Assembly: GCA_003024785.1 (NCBI GenBank)
Contig: PUQB01000189.1
Span: 62,001-126,000 of the forward strand
Length of the DNA: 64,000 nucleotides
Origin: Selaginella tamariscina
Lineage: Eukaryota > Streptophyta > Lycopodiopsida > Selaginellales > Selaginellaceae
Direction of reading: 5' to 3'
Notes under the pieces: generated by a model
What the model was told of the DNA's origin: nothing
What the model saw: only the letters and a program-made list of their open reading frames with translations
The model's database searches: none
Part shown: piece after piece, positions 24,401 to 35,555 of the stretch
How positions within the stretch are numbered: position 1 is the stretch's first letter
Layout: each line of letters begins with the position of its first letter
Position numbers and translations under genes: made by a program

Positions 24401-24959
24401 CTTTACATATTTTTATTTGTTGGTGTATAAAAAGATTCACCGTAATATTTAAAATGCCATTTATTTAAGTTTGACGTGCAATTATCTTATATATAATTCG
24501 GAAACACTCTCTCTATCTCTCTCTCTCACACACACACACTAGTCCCCCCCCCCCTCTCTCTCTCACACACACACACACACATGTTCACATATATACATGT
24601 ACTCGTACAGACGCGTGTGTGTGTGCGTGTGTTGAGATTCTGTGTTATTTCAGGCGGTCAAAAACAGAGGATTGCAATAGCCAGGGCCATTGTGAAAAAC
24701 CCAAAGATTCTACTCCTGGATGAAGCAACCAGTGCATTGGATGCGGAGTCAGAACGCCTTGTACAGGAAAGCCCTGAACATTGTCATGCAGAACAGGACC
24801 GTGGTCGTGGTGGCTCACCGGCTGTCAACAATTATAAATGCAGATGTTATATCCGTGGTGAAGAATGGGGCTGTGGTTGAGCAAGGTAGGCACAAGGAGT
24901 TGTTGCAGATTGACAATGGTGTGTACTCATTGTTAGTGAAGTTACACATGAGAAGTTAA
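17849..24959 (+). CDS. ABCB-type full-size ABC transporter (MDR/PGP family), with an apparent one-base frameshift near the C-terminus
   Basis: Plasma-membrane type B ABC exporter; plant members near ABCB4/11/21 move auxin and other small organics. Twenty exons: 17849-18233, 18467-18589, 18699-18889, 18971-19025, 19150-19325, 19432-19653, 19756-19994, 20122-20261, 20334-20471, 20616-20863, 21052-21325, 21377-21574, 21652-21746, 21911-22194, 22297-22525, 22858-23124, 23212-23475, 23805-23932, 24024-24229, 24654-24959. Layout is TMD1-NBD1-TMD2-NBD2. Both NBDs show Walker [10 protein letters not shown], a [13 protein letters not shown] signature and [12 protein letters not shown]. About 169 residues precede TMD1: acidic, Pro/Gln/Ser-rich, longer than usual, with a repeated LPVR word. 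After ERLVQ in exon 20 the frame must shift: one extra base around 24766-24770 separates it from [20 protein letters not shown]. With that base ignored, the protein is 1388 residues, ending HMRS. Confidence 0.93.
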
Positions 24960-25039
24960 TACTCCGGGGCTGTATGTTCTAATAAACTACAGGAACTTTA
25001 ACGTTCTATAGTGTCTATATGAGTGTGTGTGTGTGTGGT

Positions 25040-25070
<31 letters not shown>

Positions 25071-25323
25071 GAGAGAGAGAGAGAGATCTTACATGCAAGA
25101 TGGTGTGTATATGTGTGTGTGGGTATGTATATCCCGAGGGTATCACTTACAAGTTAAATATAGAATATATTTAGAATATTCTGATATATGCTCATACATA
25201 TATCCTCGTGTGTGTGCGTGAGAGAGAGCTGTGTATAAACAAAGCTAAACCCTTTAATTAATTAAGAGAGTTATATTTATAATTACGAAAGAAAAAAACA
25301 TACAAGCCGAAAAATGTATCAAG
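24960..25323. other. Convergent spacer with (TG)n(GA)n tract
   Basis: Between the 3' ends of ABCB (+) and the tandem-MADS gene (-). It contains a (TG)n-(GA)n compound microsatellite at about 25023-25086. No coding sequence is visible. Confidence 0.7.
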
Positions 25324-26358
25324 TTACAGTATGTCTAAAGAATCCCCATACGCTACACTCTCGTCCGCCAAATACTGTCCCTCGTCGAACATAACATTAT
25401 CGAACTCACAACAGTTAACAACATTACTTAAGTAAGCATCTGTATAGACATTCTGATAGTTGTCATATACATCTGTATAGACATTCTGATAGTTGTCATA
25501 TACGCTCGAATCATACACAGGATATGTAACCATCTTCAAGCTCTCAAAATCTGCATCGTTATCAGAAAGAAAGAAAGGCGGGATGCTCTCAATCTCTTGA
25601 GTACCGCTCTGGTTCTCCTCGAGAATTAGAGAAGATAGATTGTCCGAAAGAAAAGAGCCTTCGTCCTCAGCAGGAGTAAAATTGTTCATGTTCTCATTAA
25701 CATGCAGTCCTGCAGCAGTGGATATGGAGGAATTCGGGCAGTCTGCAATCACGCTGCCAGAAGAAGATGCAGAAGAAGAACACGACTGATTGGATGTCGT
25801 CTTTTTGTAGCTCTTACTCATCTTGGGCAGGACATTATCGCTACCACCAGATACATAGCGATAGTAATATGACTTCCCTCTCTCTTCATTGAGCTTCACA
25901 ACGACTGTAATTTCAGCTCGTATGTTGTCGTAAATCTCCATGGCTTTCTTAAACAGTCCCTGCGATCTCTTCTTGAAAGTGTTTCTGCGGTTTATGTAGT
26001 CCTCTATGTAGCCCTCTACAGTTCTCTTCCTGCCCCCTCTCTTCTCGTCTCCTGTAGAAATAATAAGAAGAAGATCATCCAGAAGATCATATTGCCTCCT
26101 CTCATAACACTTGCTCATCTTCGGTATTATGTTGTCTTTTGCTCCAGTAACATATCGGTAATAATACGACTTCCCTTTCACTTCATTGAGCACTAAGCTG
26201 ACACCAACTTGGGCATGACAATTCTCCTCGATCTCCATGGCTTTCTTAAACAATCCCTGAGAGCGTTTCTTGAACGAGTTTCTTCGTTGATCGTAGTCAT
26301 TCATGTATCCCTCTGCCGTCTTTCTTCTGCCTCTTGCTGCTCCTGGCTTTCTAGGCAT
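25324..26358 (-). CDS. Protein with two tandem MADS/SRF-like domains in one chain
   Basis: Intronless, 344 residues, starting MPRKPGAARGRRKT. Residues about 10-85 and 108-184 are two copies of one module: G-R-x-K, then Y(M/I)xDY, RRN(S/T)FKKRSQGLFKKAMEI, a beta-like hydrophobic strand, GKSYYYRYV and DN(I/V)(I/L)PKMSK. Aligned from memory without gaps to the SRF MADS box over about 34 positions, the basic N-arm, RR-x-x-F-x-KR, G(L/I)xKKAxE(L/I) and the following strands fall in register. This is read as a divergent MADS fold. The C-terminal 160 residues are Ser-rich then acidic, with a duplicated NYQNVYTD unit, like an activation region. Inference: a nuclear DNA-binding protein in which the two modules pair within one chain. 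No stop or frameshift; it looks functional. Its paralogue lies at 61443-62573. MADS assignment moderate; tandem repeat certain. Confidence 0.75.
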   Translation of the reverse strand: MPRKPGAARGRRKTAEGYMNDYDQRRNSFKKRSQGLFKKAMEIEENCHAQVGVSLVLNEVKGKSYYYRYVTGAKDNIIPKMSKCYERRQYDLLDDLLLIISTGDEKRGGRKRTVEGYIEDYINRRNTFKKRSQGLFKKAMEIYDNIRAEITVVVKLNEERGKSYYYRYVSGGSDNVLPKMSKSYKKTTSNQSCSSSASSSGSVIADCPNSSISTAAGLHVNENMNNFTPAEDEGSFLSDNLSSLILEENQSGTQEIESIPPFFLSDNDADFESLKMVTYPVYDSSVYDNYQNVYTDVYDNYQNVYTDAYLSNVVNCCEFDNVMFDEGQYLADESVAYGDSLDIL

Positions 26359-26834
26359 TGCTACTGCAGTCGCACTTGCTTACACGTGGTGAAGTCGCAT
26401 TTGCAGGTTGATGAGCATATTAACTCCTAAATAATGATTAACCCAGCTTTTAAGTAAGCAAAGTTGGTGCATATATGGCTTATTGCATTTAATACTGTTG
26501 TACTTCATTTTGATCTCGTCCGTTTGATTGTTGTCAGCATATTCCACATTAAGGTTTAAACATTAAGTTATTTACACGTGTTCATAACCAAGTAAATATA
26601 TATACACGTACATGATGCTTAAATGTATATATGTGTATATACACAACCATGATATGTGAAAAGTGATGTGCATGTGTACCAGCGCGTGTGTATGTATTTA
26701 GAAATATATATGCACGTAGGTGTATTTGCAGCTAATGTATAAAATCTGGTCCGTCCAATTTAACGGCTAAGGTTCCAAGGGAGCCGCCCTGAATTTAGGG
26801 TTCTTAGGGTTTTGTCGAGAGGCAGATCTTCAGA
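26359..26834. other. Divergent promoter region, tandem-MADS gene (-) and RPS25 (+)
   Basis: No coding exon. It separates two divergent start codons by 476 bp and holds the RPS25 leader and telo-box. The remainder is AT-rich. Confidence 0.6.
26804..26812 (+). promoter_or_regulatory. Telo-box upstream of RPS25
   Basis: The motif TTAGGGTTT, with a second partial TTAGGGTT just before it, lies 23 bp ahead of the ATG. Such telo-boxes are a common feature of plant ribosomal-protein promoters and 5' ends. Confidence 0.6.
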
Positions 26835-27828
26835 ATGGTGAGTTTGTGATGCGAAATCTCTCTGTGGAATCAATAATAAAATTGATCATCTGTGCAGGCG
26901 CCCAAGAAGGAGAAGGCCGCGCCTGCGGCAAAACCCGCCAAGAGTGGAGGCGGAAAACAAAAGAAGAAGGTATGTTCTGATAGTGTGTGTATGTATGTGT
27001 ATGTATATATATGTGTGTGTGTATATATATGCCACTGTAAATGTATCATAGATTTAAATAATAGAGGATATGAATCAAAAAATTGAAATTTTGGTCTCAT
27101 TTTTGTTTTTGTTTTTTTCTTTAACAGAAGTGGAGCAAAGGGAAGCAGAAAGAGAAGGTGTGTATTGATTAATCTTAATTGTTAAGATCTTAATGTGGAA
27201 ATTGTTTCAGGTGAATAACATGGTCTTGTTGGACCAAGGAACATATGACAAGCTGCTCACCGAGGTGCCGAAGTATAAATTGATCACGCCATCAGTTCTC
27301 TCCGATAGACTAAGAGTATGTATGCCCATGTGTATATGTATGTCTGTGAACATATATCTGTGCTTTTGGTTTGTGCGGGTGGACTTCGTTTATTTGTGTC
27401 TAAAGAGTCGATTTGCTGTGTGTGTGTGTGTTTGCTGACCGATGTGTACATTTATATGTAGATCTGTTTTATTTTTATTTCAAGTGTGTGTTGTAGATTC
27501 GGTTACTTGAGTGTGCTGTTATCCGGATAATAATCTTAGTTCATTGTAATATACCAATAATGTACAGTCTTAAGTATCTGGTTCTACGCTTTATATCTAT
27601 ATACCGTAGGTTCATTTAGTATTAACTATATTATCTCTCCTCGCTCTCTGCGTGTGCGTGTGTAGTTAATGTGTATATTGATTTGTATTTATTTGGTTAT
27701 CTGAATAGATTACAGGCTCGCTGGCGCGCCGGGCGATTCAGGAATTGCTTGGCAAAGGTGTGATTCGTCTGGTTTCCACGCACGCTTCTCAGCAGATATA
27801 CACGAGGGCAACAGCAGCAAACGCCTGA
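26835..27828 (+). CDS. RPS25: 40S ribosomal protein eS25
   Basis: Component of the small ribosomal subunit head, near the E site. Five exons: 26835-26837 (ATG alone), 26898-26969, 27128-27157, 27211-27315, 27709-27828; total 330 nt, 109 residues, the usual size. The Lys/Ala-rich N-terminal tail ([15 protein letters not shown]) is followed by [19 protein letters not shown], the winged-helix core ([40 protein letters not shown]) and the tail [12 protein letters not shown]. An intron directly after the ATG is common in plant ribosomal-protein genes. The gene appears intact and is followed about 540 bp later, on the same strand, by RPC9. Confidence 0.97.
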
Positions 27829-28003
27829 ACATTGTTTTCGGGTAATGTACTTCGCTTTTGCTTAATCTTATCTTCAAGGTTTTATTATTCTTCTGTGTTT
27901 GAGTGTGTACATGTATTTTACCTAGTGGCTTTATTTACAGAACCCCTTAGTTAGTCTCAAAACACGTGCGCGCGCGTGTAATATGATTAATATTTATGTT
28001 ATC

Positions 28004-28035
<32 letters not shown>

Positions 28036-28367
28036 GTGTGACGGGATGGCGATAATTAGATCATATCAGCCGTTAAAACGATTGGAGGGCTATTTTATTT
28101 CATTTTACAAAGTATTATTATTAAGGGGTCTAGTAAAATAAAATAGCAAAGCTAAGAACAACACGCATACACAAGCGTATGTTATATGTTCCCCTTTGTG
28201 TGAAACGCATAGCAGAGGTTAACACACGCACGCGCAGGCATGTATATATATACATAACAAAACGTAGTTTAACCGTATATGCTTAAATATATGATGGTGT
28301 GTGTGCGTGTGTATATAATGCATACTAATAATTAAATAGGGTTAGGGCTGAAAAGTGTCAAGCGGCA

Positions 28368-28918
28368 ATGAAAATGTGGGATTATTGATTTGTGTTGTCT
28401 TTGGGTATGTTTTAACATGTGTATATACAGTGTTGAGGCCTGTTCTGGAATACTCAGCAATCTAGAAGTCCTTGATTTGTTGCGGGGCCGCGGAGCAGAT
28501 GAGGGTTTTGTAGGGGCAATCAACTGTGTTACGCAATCCGAATTAAAGGTGATTAAACTCAATTAATTATGCATAAGCTGATATATACTAATAGAATGTA
28601 TATAAATACTGTTGAGACAGTGGCAATATTAATTTTAAGCAGGTTATTAATTTAGACAGGTTAATTAAATTTAAAAAAGTATTAAAAATTTATATTAATT
28701 TAGATAGTTTATTATTAGACAGGTTCTACTGTATAATACAGGTATATGAGTATCTTGCACATACTCCGGCCGCTACACAAACACGTGAGAACTTGGTGAA
28801 GCTTTCAGAAGTTCCGCTTGCTGCTCGTCTTTCAAGACCTGAGCGTCTTCAAGTTGCCAATCTCAGACCTGCTTCTCAAGTAGAATTCCATCTGGTAATA
28901 TAGTTTAATTAATTATCT

Positions 28919-28974
<56 letters not shown>

Positions 28975-29542
28975 TCAATACAGTATATATTACACGAGGG
29001 ATGGATTTATTATGTTGATAAACTGATAAGTATATGGATATACTGTATACACATTATACATGTAAATTATGACTGTGTCTACAGGAGTATGCTTGTATAT
29101 ATACATATCACACACACACACACACACAATGTATCTACGTGTACGTACATACATGTACCCAGCATTACACACTGGACATACACTCATACATATGATAAAC
29201 ACGTGCATGTGTGGGTTCTCTCTCCCCCCTGTCTAGGTCAGTATATATTGCGAATGTGTGCTTGTGACAGTGTGATGTGTGGGTATGTGGACTCATATAT
29301 ATGCATACTTGAGATAGAGATGTAACATGCATGTTATATATGACACACATATTCACGTAGTAGTAAGTATTTATATATTTCAATGTATCTAGATATAGTT
29401 AATGGATTTATATGTTTGTCTATGTTTTTATATAAATCTTTTTATGGTATCTACCATATAAATAATGTATATCCTACATGCGTTAATTCTTATTCGCTGA
29501 TTTGTTTGTAACATATTCAAACTATACATAAGCATAAACAAT

Positions 29543-29620
<78 letters not shown>

Positions 29621-29795
29621 TTTTTATATTTGCGAAATTCTTTTGTAGATTGTCGACAATATACAGAGCAAGTTTACAGAGGAAGAAGTGACGGAATTAG
29701 TGGACTGTGTAAAGCAAGTGTTACCAGAGGCACCTGGAACAGAGCAAAATGAAGATGGTGATGGTGAAGATACCACACAAGCCATGCATGAATAA
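28368..29795 (+). CDS. RPC9: RNA polymerase III subunit RPC9 (C17/CRCP)
   Basis: Small Pol III subunit that pairs with RPC8 to form the stalk used in initiation. Four exons: 28368-28375, 28431-28548, 28742-28894, 29649-29795; total 426 nt, 141 residues. The 8-nt first exon gives MKI, matching the conserved family start, and splices in phase to VEACSGILSNLEVLDLLRGR. Exon 3 carries TQTRENLVKLSEVPLAARLS and ANLRPASQVEFHL; exon 4 has FTEEEVTELVDCVKQVLPE and an acidic tail. Intron 3 holds large (GA)n and (CT)n(CA)n microsatellites. The protein is intact and of normal length. A 98-bp copy of exon 3 lies inverted at 49704-49801. Confidence 0.88.
28934..28971 (+). repeat. (TA)n(GA)n microsatellite in RPC9 intron 3
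   Basis: A pure (GA)n run of about 18 units follows a (TA)n stretch. It lies inside the 754-bp third intron, which also carries (CT)n(CA)n at 29547-29619 near its acceptor. Confidence 0.9.
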
Positions 29796-30486
29796 TACAG
29801 TTACAGTTTAAAACATTCATATTATTTTCTTTTTTACCAGATCTGATAACGATTTCCATGTGATTTAAAATTTGATACTCAGTGTATGCGTGTGCGTGTG
29901 CATGTGTGTGTGTGTGATTCTACACGTGAACATGTTTGTTATAATGTTTGTAAGTGTATTTTGCCCCTAGGCTGCAGCCTTATATTTTAACATTTCTTTA
30001 ATAAGGTTCAATTTACCCTAAGTTAATAATTAAAAAGATAGTAATCATATATATATAATATATTTTAAATAAAATTCTTCATATTCAAATTCAAATTTGA
30101 ACTAAGATTCGTATTCAAATTTAAATTTGGACTACCAAGTTTAGACTTAAGTTTTATAAGTATATACTTAAAAAGAAAGAAAAAGTATCAATGTTCACAT
30201 ATATATTTCCATATTAATATTCACATTATATATATGTGAGTGTACATATATAATATCCACATTCTTTGATAGAATCCTGCATATCAACATGTCCAGAACT
30301 AATAAATATATATAAAACTCTCTATCTCTTTGTTAGTATACGTTAATAAATTATATACACATAATATATGCAACATAAATAAACATACATATAAACAGCC
30401 TATCTTGTTTATATCCATATATAGTTAAAGGAAATACTTGTTAATATGCATTTATGCGGGTGTACAATATATATATTATATATATA

Positions 30487-30552
<66 letters not shown>

Positions 30553-31250
30553 TTGACATTTAAGTGTTCTAGATCAAATTCTAAACATATTTAAAATGCA
30601 GTATGTAAATAAATCTCTCTTATCGTTGTTTCACTTACAAATATTGTATTACAAAAACTTCTTCCGTGTAACTATACATACATGATAATATATATATACA
30701 CACACACACACAAACACACACTTACATATAACTAAGATTACACACACACTATCCAAGACACACACATACATCTTGTGTCCATAAATATATACATATATAG
30801 ATATTTTAGTTACACTTACGTTATTGTGTGTGTGAAAAAAGAGAAACTATATTAAAATACAGTCCCATAGAAAATACACATAAGTGAGTAGTCCTCTCAA
30901 ATATTATATACACTATACATGCATATACATATACACAAATAGACATACACTCTATAATAAAATTAAAGTTACAAAGTAGGCATTTAAAAGACAGAGGCGC
31001 ATAGGAAGGACTTGGTAACGCAAAATTTATACAAAATTACGTTTGGATCGTGTAGAAAAATGTATACAACCATAATATACATACGTCATTTATGTTTTAG
31101 AAGAAGCATATTACATATCGTAAATAAATGATATTATATATAATGGTAAAGTTTCTCGATATACAGTATTGATCTTCAAAGAAGACACATGTATTATATA
31201 TGTTAGGCTAAGTGTCTGTACTTAAACATTTAGCTACATTGATTAAATAC
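29796..31250. other. AT-rich spacer with long (TA)n(GA)n tract
   Basis: No coding sequence. There is a (TA)n tract merging into (GA)n at about 30466-30549, short (CA)n tracts, and two near-copies of a TTCAAATTCAAATTTGAACT-type word near 30085-30130. Confidence 0.7.
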
Positions 31251-34200
31251 ATGCTGAGGTATTCACCACGTTTACGACAGTGTACCATCAGTCGTGTGTA
31301 AGAAAGATTCAATGGCTGTGATATTTCAAACTATGGGTAATGTTTTTGTATTGTTCACTGTACATTATAGAAGATGAAGAGAGGTTGCCTATGCAGCTTC
31401 GAGACAGAACACTCTTTCTGTCTTGTTTACTCTCAACAGATTTGGACTGCACTCCTTTAATTGAATGTTAAGAGCCAAATGTCAATTCTACATTGAAACT
31501 TAAGTGGTCTTTAATAAAGCTTGCATATGCAGCTCTTTGTACACTGTGACTGCAATTGCCTGGTAGACATGTATATGCACGTATTCAGTACCAGTCAGTA
31601 TTTGACTCACTCAGGAGTCCCAACACCGACCTTAGATAATTGTTGCCTCGAAACTGCTTGGGAAGATTCAGGAGTTTTGAGATGGTATTAATCGCAATGA
31701 TATTGAGATTGACTTCATTACAAGTCAATCTTCAATATACTGTATAATAAGAAATGTACGCAATCGAATACCTCACACCCTAAGCATACATACGATGCTT
31801 TTGTGAAACTATATTTAACTTGATGTGAAAAACAAGGAACAGTTTTTCTATCATTGCAGGTTCTTTACAAGAAAACAATGCCTTGCTTTTAACTTTTCAA
31901 TCCTTACAAATCTTTGTTAATACTTGTTATACTCGTAAGTAGCTTCAACAAGTAATAACACGCACGCACGCACGCACGCATGTATTAGTTTAGGGTTTAA
32001 AATATCCAACAAGGAAGCTGCAGTCAAGTTTTATTAAAGAAAGCAATCACCCAAATGGTTGTTGTGGTACATTACGGGGAATTGCCGCTGAAGCAACCCT
32101 GCTTGTCCTCTATGCCATCTTATCACGTTATATATGCAGTGCCTTGTTGCTTTGGAACTACTAAGGACAATGACAATTTATATTTGAGATATTATGGATA
32201 GAAATTTGACCTTATTGGTAAGGGGTAGTTTTTACAGTCGTATATACAGGTCAAGATGACTGTTTGAGATTTCGTGTGTGTGTGTGCGTGTGTGTGTAAC
32301 TTGCTGCATACACTCACCATACGTTGCGCATTATGTCACACACGTGACGTAGGAACAATATTGAGATGGTAAATAAAATCCCACTAAACATGTATTTAAT
32401 TAAATATCATTGTCAAATATGATTTTGTCTGGTGCTCAAGATTCTTATAGGAGTTAATTCTCTTAATCCGTTAATTAACGTAAACTTCATATAAACTCTA
32501 CCTCGACACGGATATTCTTAGCATATTCTGACAAGGATTTTATTTATTCTATTGCTATTTAATTTAAAATATTATATTGTCTTATAGTTTGAAATATTTT
32601 ATTAATATTTAGTTTACTTTTCTTTCCTTTGAATTTAAATGAGTGATATTATATTAAGAAAAGAACTTATCATTGGTTCGTGGATATAGTTCTATTATAT
32701 TCATTAGTATATCTCGATTACGATGTATTAATGATTTATATGACTATACAATTTAATTTCTCTATGTATATTACAGTCATTGTTGTAACTTGGCTGTTAA
32801 TATTCATTAATTATGCATCTAATCATGTTTTATAAACCATAAGATGAGTGCAGTGTGAATACATTTCATGTTATCCATATTTGACCTCTTGGAAAAGAAG
32901 ACATGCACCGAATCCGATGAGAGTGACCAGTAAAGATTTAGATAGATATGCAACCTCTCTTCATCTTCTACAAGTAAAGCTCCTTTCTACCAGTTTGATC
33001 AAACTCTAGTTTGAAATATCTACTCACCACTGATGTGCAGACGTGTATATGCCGTCAGTGAACATGTGATGTTTGACTACAAACATATATATGTAGCACA
33101 AGTAATAAGTCAATTACACACTGAAGCTTCAGTGGGGTCTTCCTATCAGGTTGACAATAAACATGTGAATAAAGCCTTGAGTGTTCAAAAAGACTACAAA
33201 AGTTCAGCACGTGGAGAATTGCCCTTACAGTGTTCGTTGGTGGGGCATGGGTATGTATGTGTGTAATGCTCTCTCTCTCTCACACACACACGCACACGTT
33301 CGTTTACAATTGTATACTCTTATTTCACTGCAGTTCGTAACAAAATAAGTTATAAAAGACTTGTTTCAGGGTAAGAACATGTGTTCAGTATAAGTCAATA
33401 CTTTAATTATTCTTAAGTAATGTTTGCCTTTGGGAGTACAATATATTAATCACAAGGCAAGTAATATATATACGAACTTGTAAGCAATACCTCACACCCC
33501 TAAGATGAGGTTCTTCAAGGTATGATGATTAACTGTTCCTTGTTTTTCACATCGAATACATATTATTCATTTTAAGTTTCACAAAGGTTTTAAAAGCATC
33601 GTATATATACTACCTGTTATAAGCTTGAACAAGTAACGTGATGTAGGCGTGCAGCGCGCGCACACTCTTTTGAAATGTACATATGCACTTAGGGTTTTAA
33701 ATATCTAATTAAATAGAACATTTATGTACAGAGAACCAAAGGAGTGTGGATCGTATTCGTATACATTATTATGCATATTCCAATCTTGATTACAAACGCT
33801 GAAACAAGACTGATGTGTACGTGTATGCGTGTATGTATGATACATATGTAGTACCACCGGCTGCTGCTGCAGTCTAAAGAAAGTTGCACCCAAATGATGA
33901 AAAGTCGGTTGCAGCACTTACATGGTCGGTTTGTGTACGTGTTATTTGTAAACGTTGTTGTACATTACGTGGATAAGCAGGCCACAGTGGGACCTGCAAT
34001 GACCTTAGTGGGCATCTTATTCGATGGCGTGACATCTACGTTGCACGATATATATACACAGGGCCTTGTGGCCTCGAAACTACTTGTGAACGTTCACCAA
34101 GTGTCGTTTGGCCATCAAATAACAGTTTTATGTATGGATAGCAAGTAACGAATCTGACTTCAGCCCAAGTCAACTAAAAAGCTTCAATAATATCTTCTCT

Positions 34201-35494
34201 TTGGTAGGGTATATGCACTACTGCATACATTTCCCATACGATTTGCTAAGTAAAATTCCAGTAAACATGTATATAATTGTCAAATATGATTTTGTCCGGT
34301 GCTCTAGATTATATTCGGCTTATATAAGGAGGTAACCACGTGTTGCTTGATCCCACATCAACTTCATGGCATCTTTGTTATAATAAAAGTGAATACATAG
34401 CTGACCTTTTGACAAAAAAGATTGCTTTTCTACTTGTATTGAAAGATCCGCAGATAGGCACAACCCAAACAGTCTCTGGTTCTGATCATGTAGATAGAAT
34501 TACATATGATCTAATTAAATACATAAGCTTATATATAAGTATTAACCACACACATATATATTACACTAATAAACACACTAACACATATTAGTGTAATATA
34601 TTGTAATTAGTTATATATATAAGCTAATAAACGTAATAAACACACACACACACACAACATATATATATAGTCGCAATTTAACACTTTCATCGTATGGTTG
34701 AATTGAATGCATGACATAAGGGGAAGAGACCTTGCTCGCAATCTGCATATTTTGAAGCGATCGTGGGATCTTGAGCTCGATAGCAATAAATAATCAATGA
34801 TTAAATTAACATCTCTGTTGTTTAGATCGTGTCCATTGGATTTTGAATAACTAGATAAACTATGATATCGTAACTGGTAGTTAGTTCGCAAGCGCATCAC
34901 CGTTGGCTTTGGTCGGCCAATGAGAGCTCAGTTGTTTAAACCATTATAGCTTAGACGATTTGTACTCGTGGGTAGCTTTGATGAATATATAAAGGATAAG
35001 ATAACGTGTACTACATGCAATAGTTTGAGTCACTCTCGCTCTTGGAAGATTGAACAGCCACATATGCATCGAAATTAATCTTTGTTAATTAACTTCACAG
35101 AACAACACGTGATCAAATTAGATACAAGTGGATACAACATCCGCCTCTTTCCAAACAGTAGGAGATGCTGACTTAAGTACATGAACAGCCACGTGAAAAT
35201 CATGCAATTGTAATCTAGTGGTCATGAATATGTATTCAATTATCTGTATGTGACACGTCTAGTACGTGTGTTTTATTTCAACAAACAGGTATGATATTAC
35301 TATATAGCCGGCAAAATGGCTATTACCACATCATTCCGTGGATTTGCCACGCTGGAAAGATAATCACCACGTGGATTCTACAGTGGGACCTGTACCCTTA
35401 GTCTTACCCTTGGTCGTGTCAAGGTTACACGATATGTAGGATTATATACAGTGCCTTGCTGCCTCGAAATTACTTGAGAAGGTTCAGGATTTGA

Positions 35495-35496
<2 letters not shown>

Positions 35497-35554
<58 letters not shown>

Positions 35555-35555
35555 C
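35497..35555 (+). repeat. (CT)n(TA)n microsatellite
   Basis: A long (CT)n run passing directly into (TA)n, inside one unit of the degenerate array. Its neighbours in the other units lack it. Confidence 0.9.

Noticed and set aside
34340-34591. A YIADLLTK-like word resembling the end of a copia-type polyprotein
   Set aside because: Only one short word matches, it lies inside the degenerate non-coding array, and other array copies do not carry it in frame. No element ends were found, so no retroelement is called.
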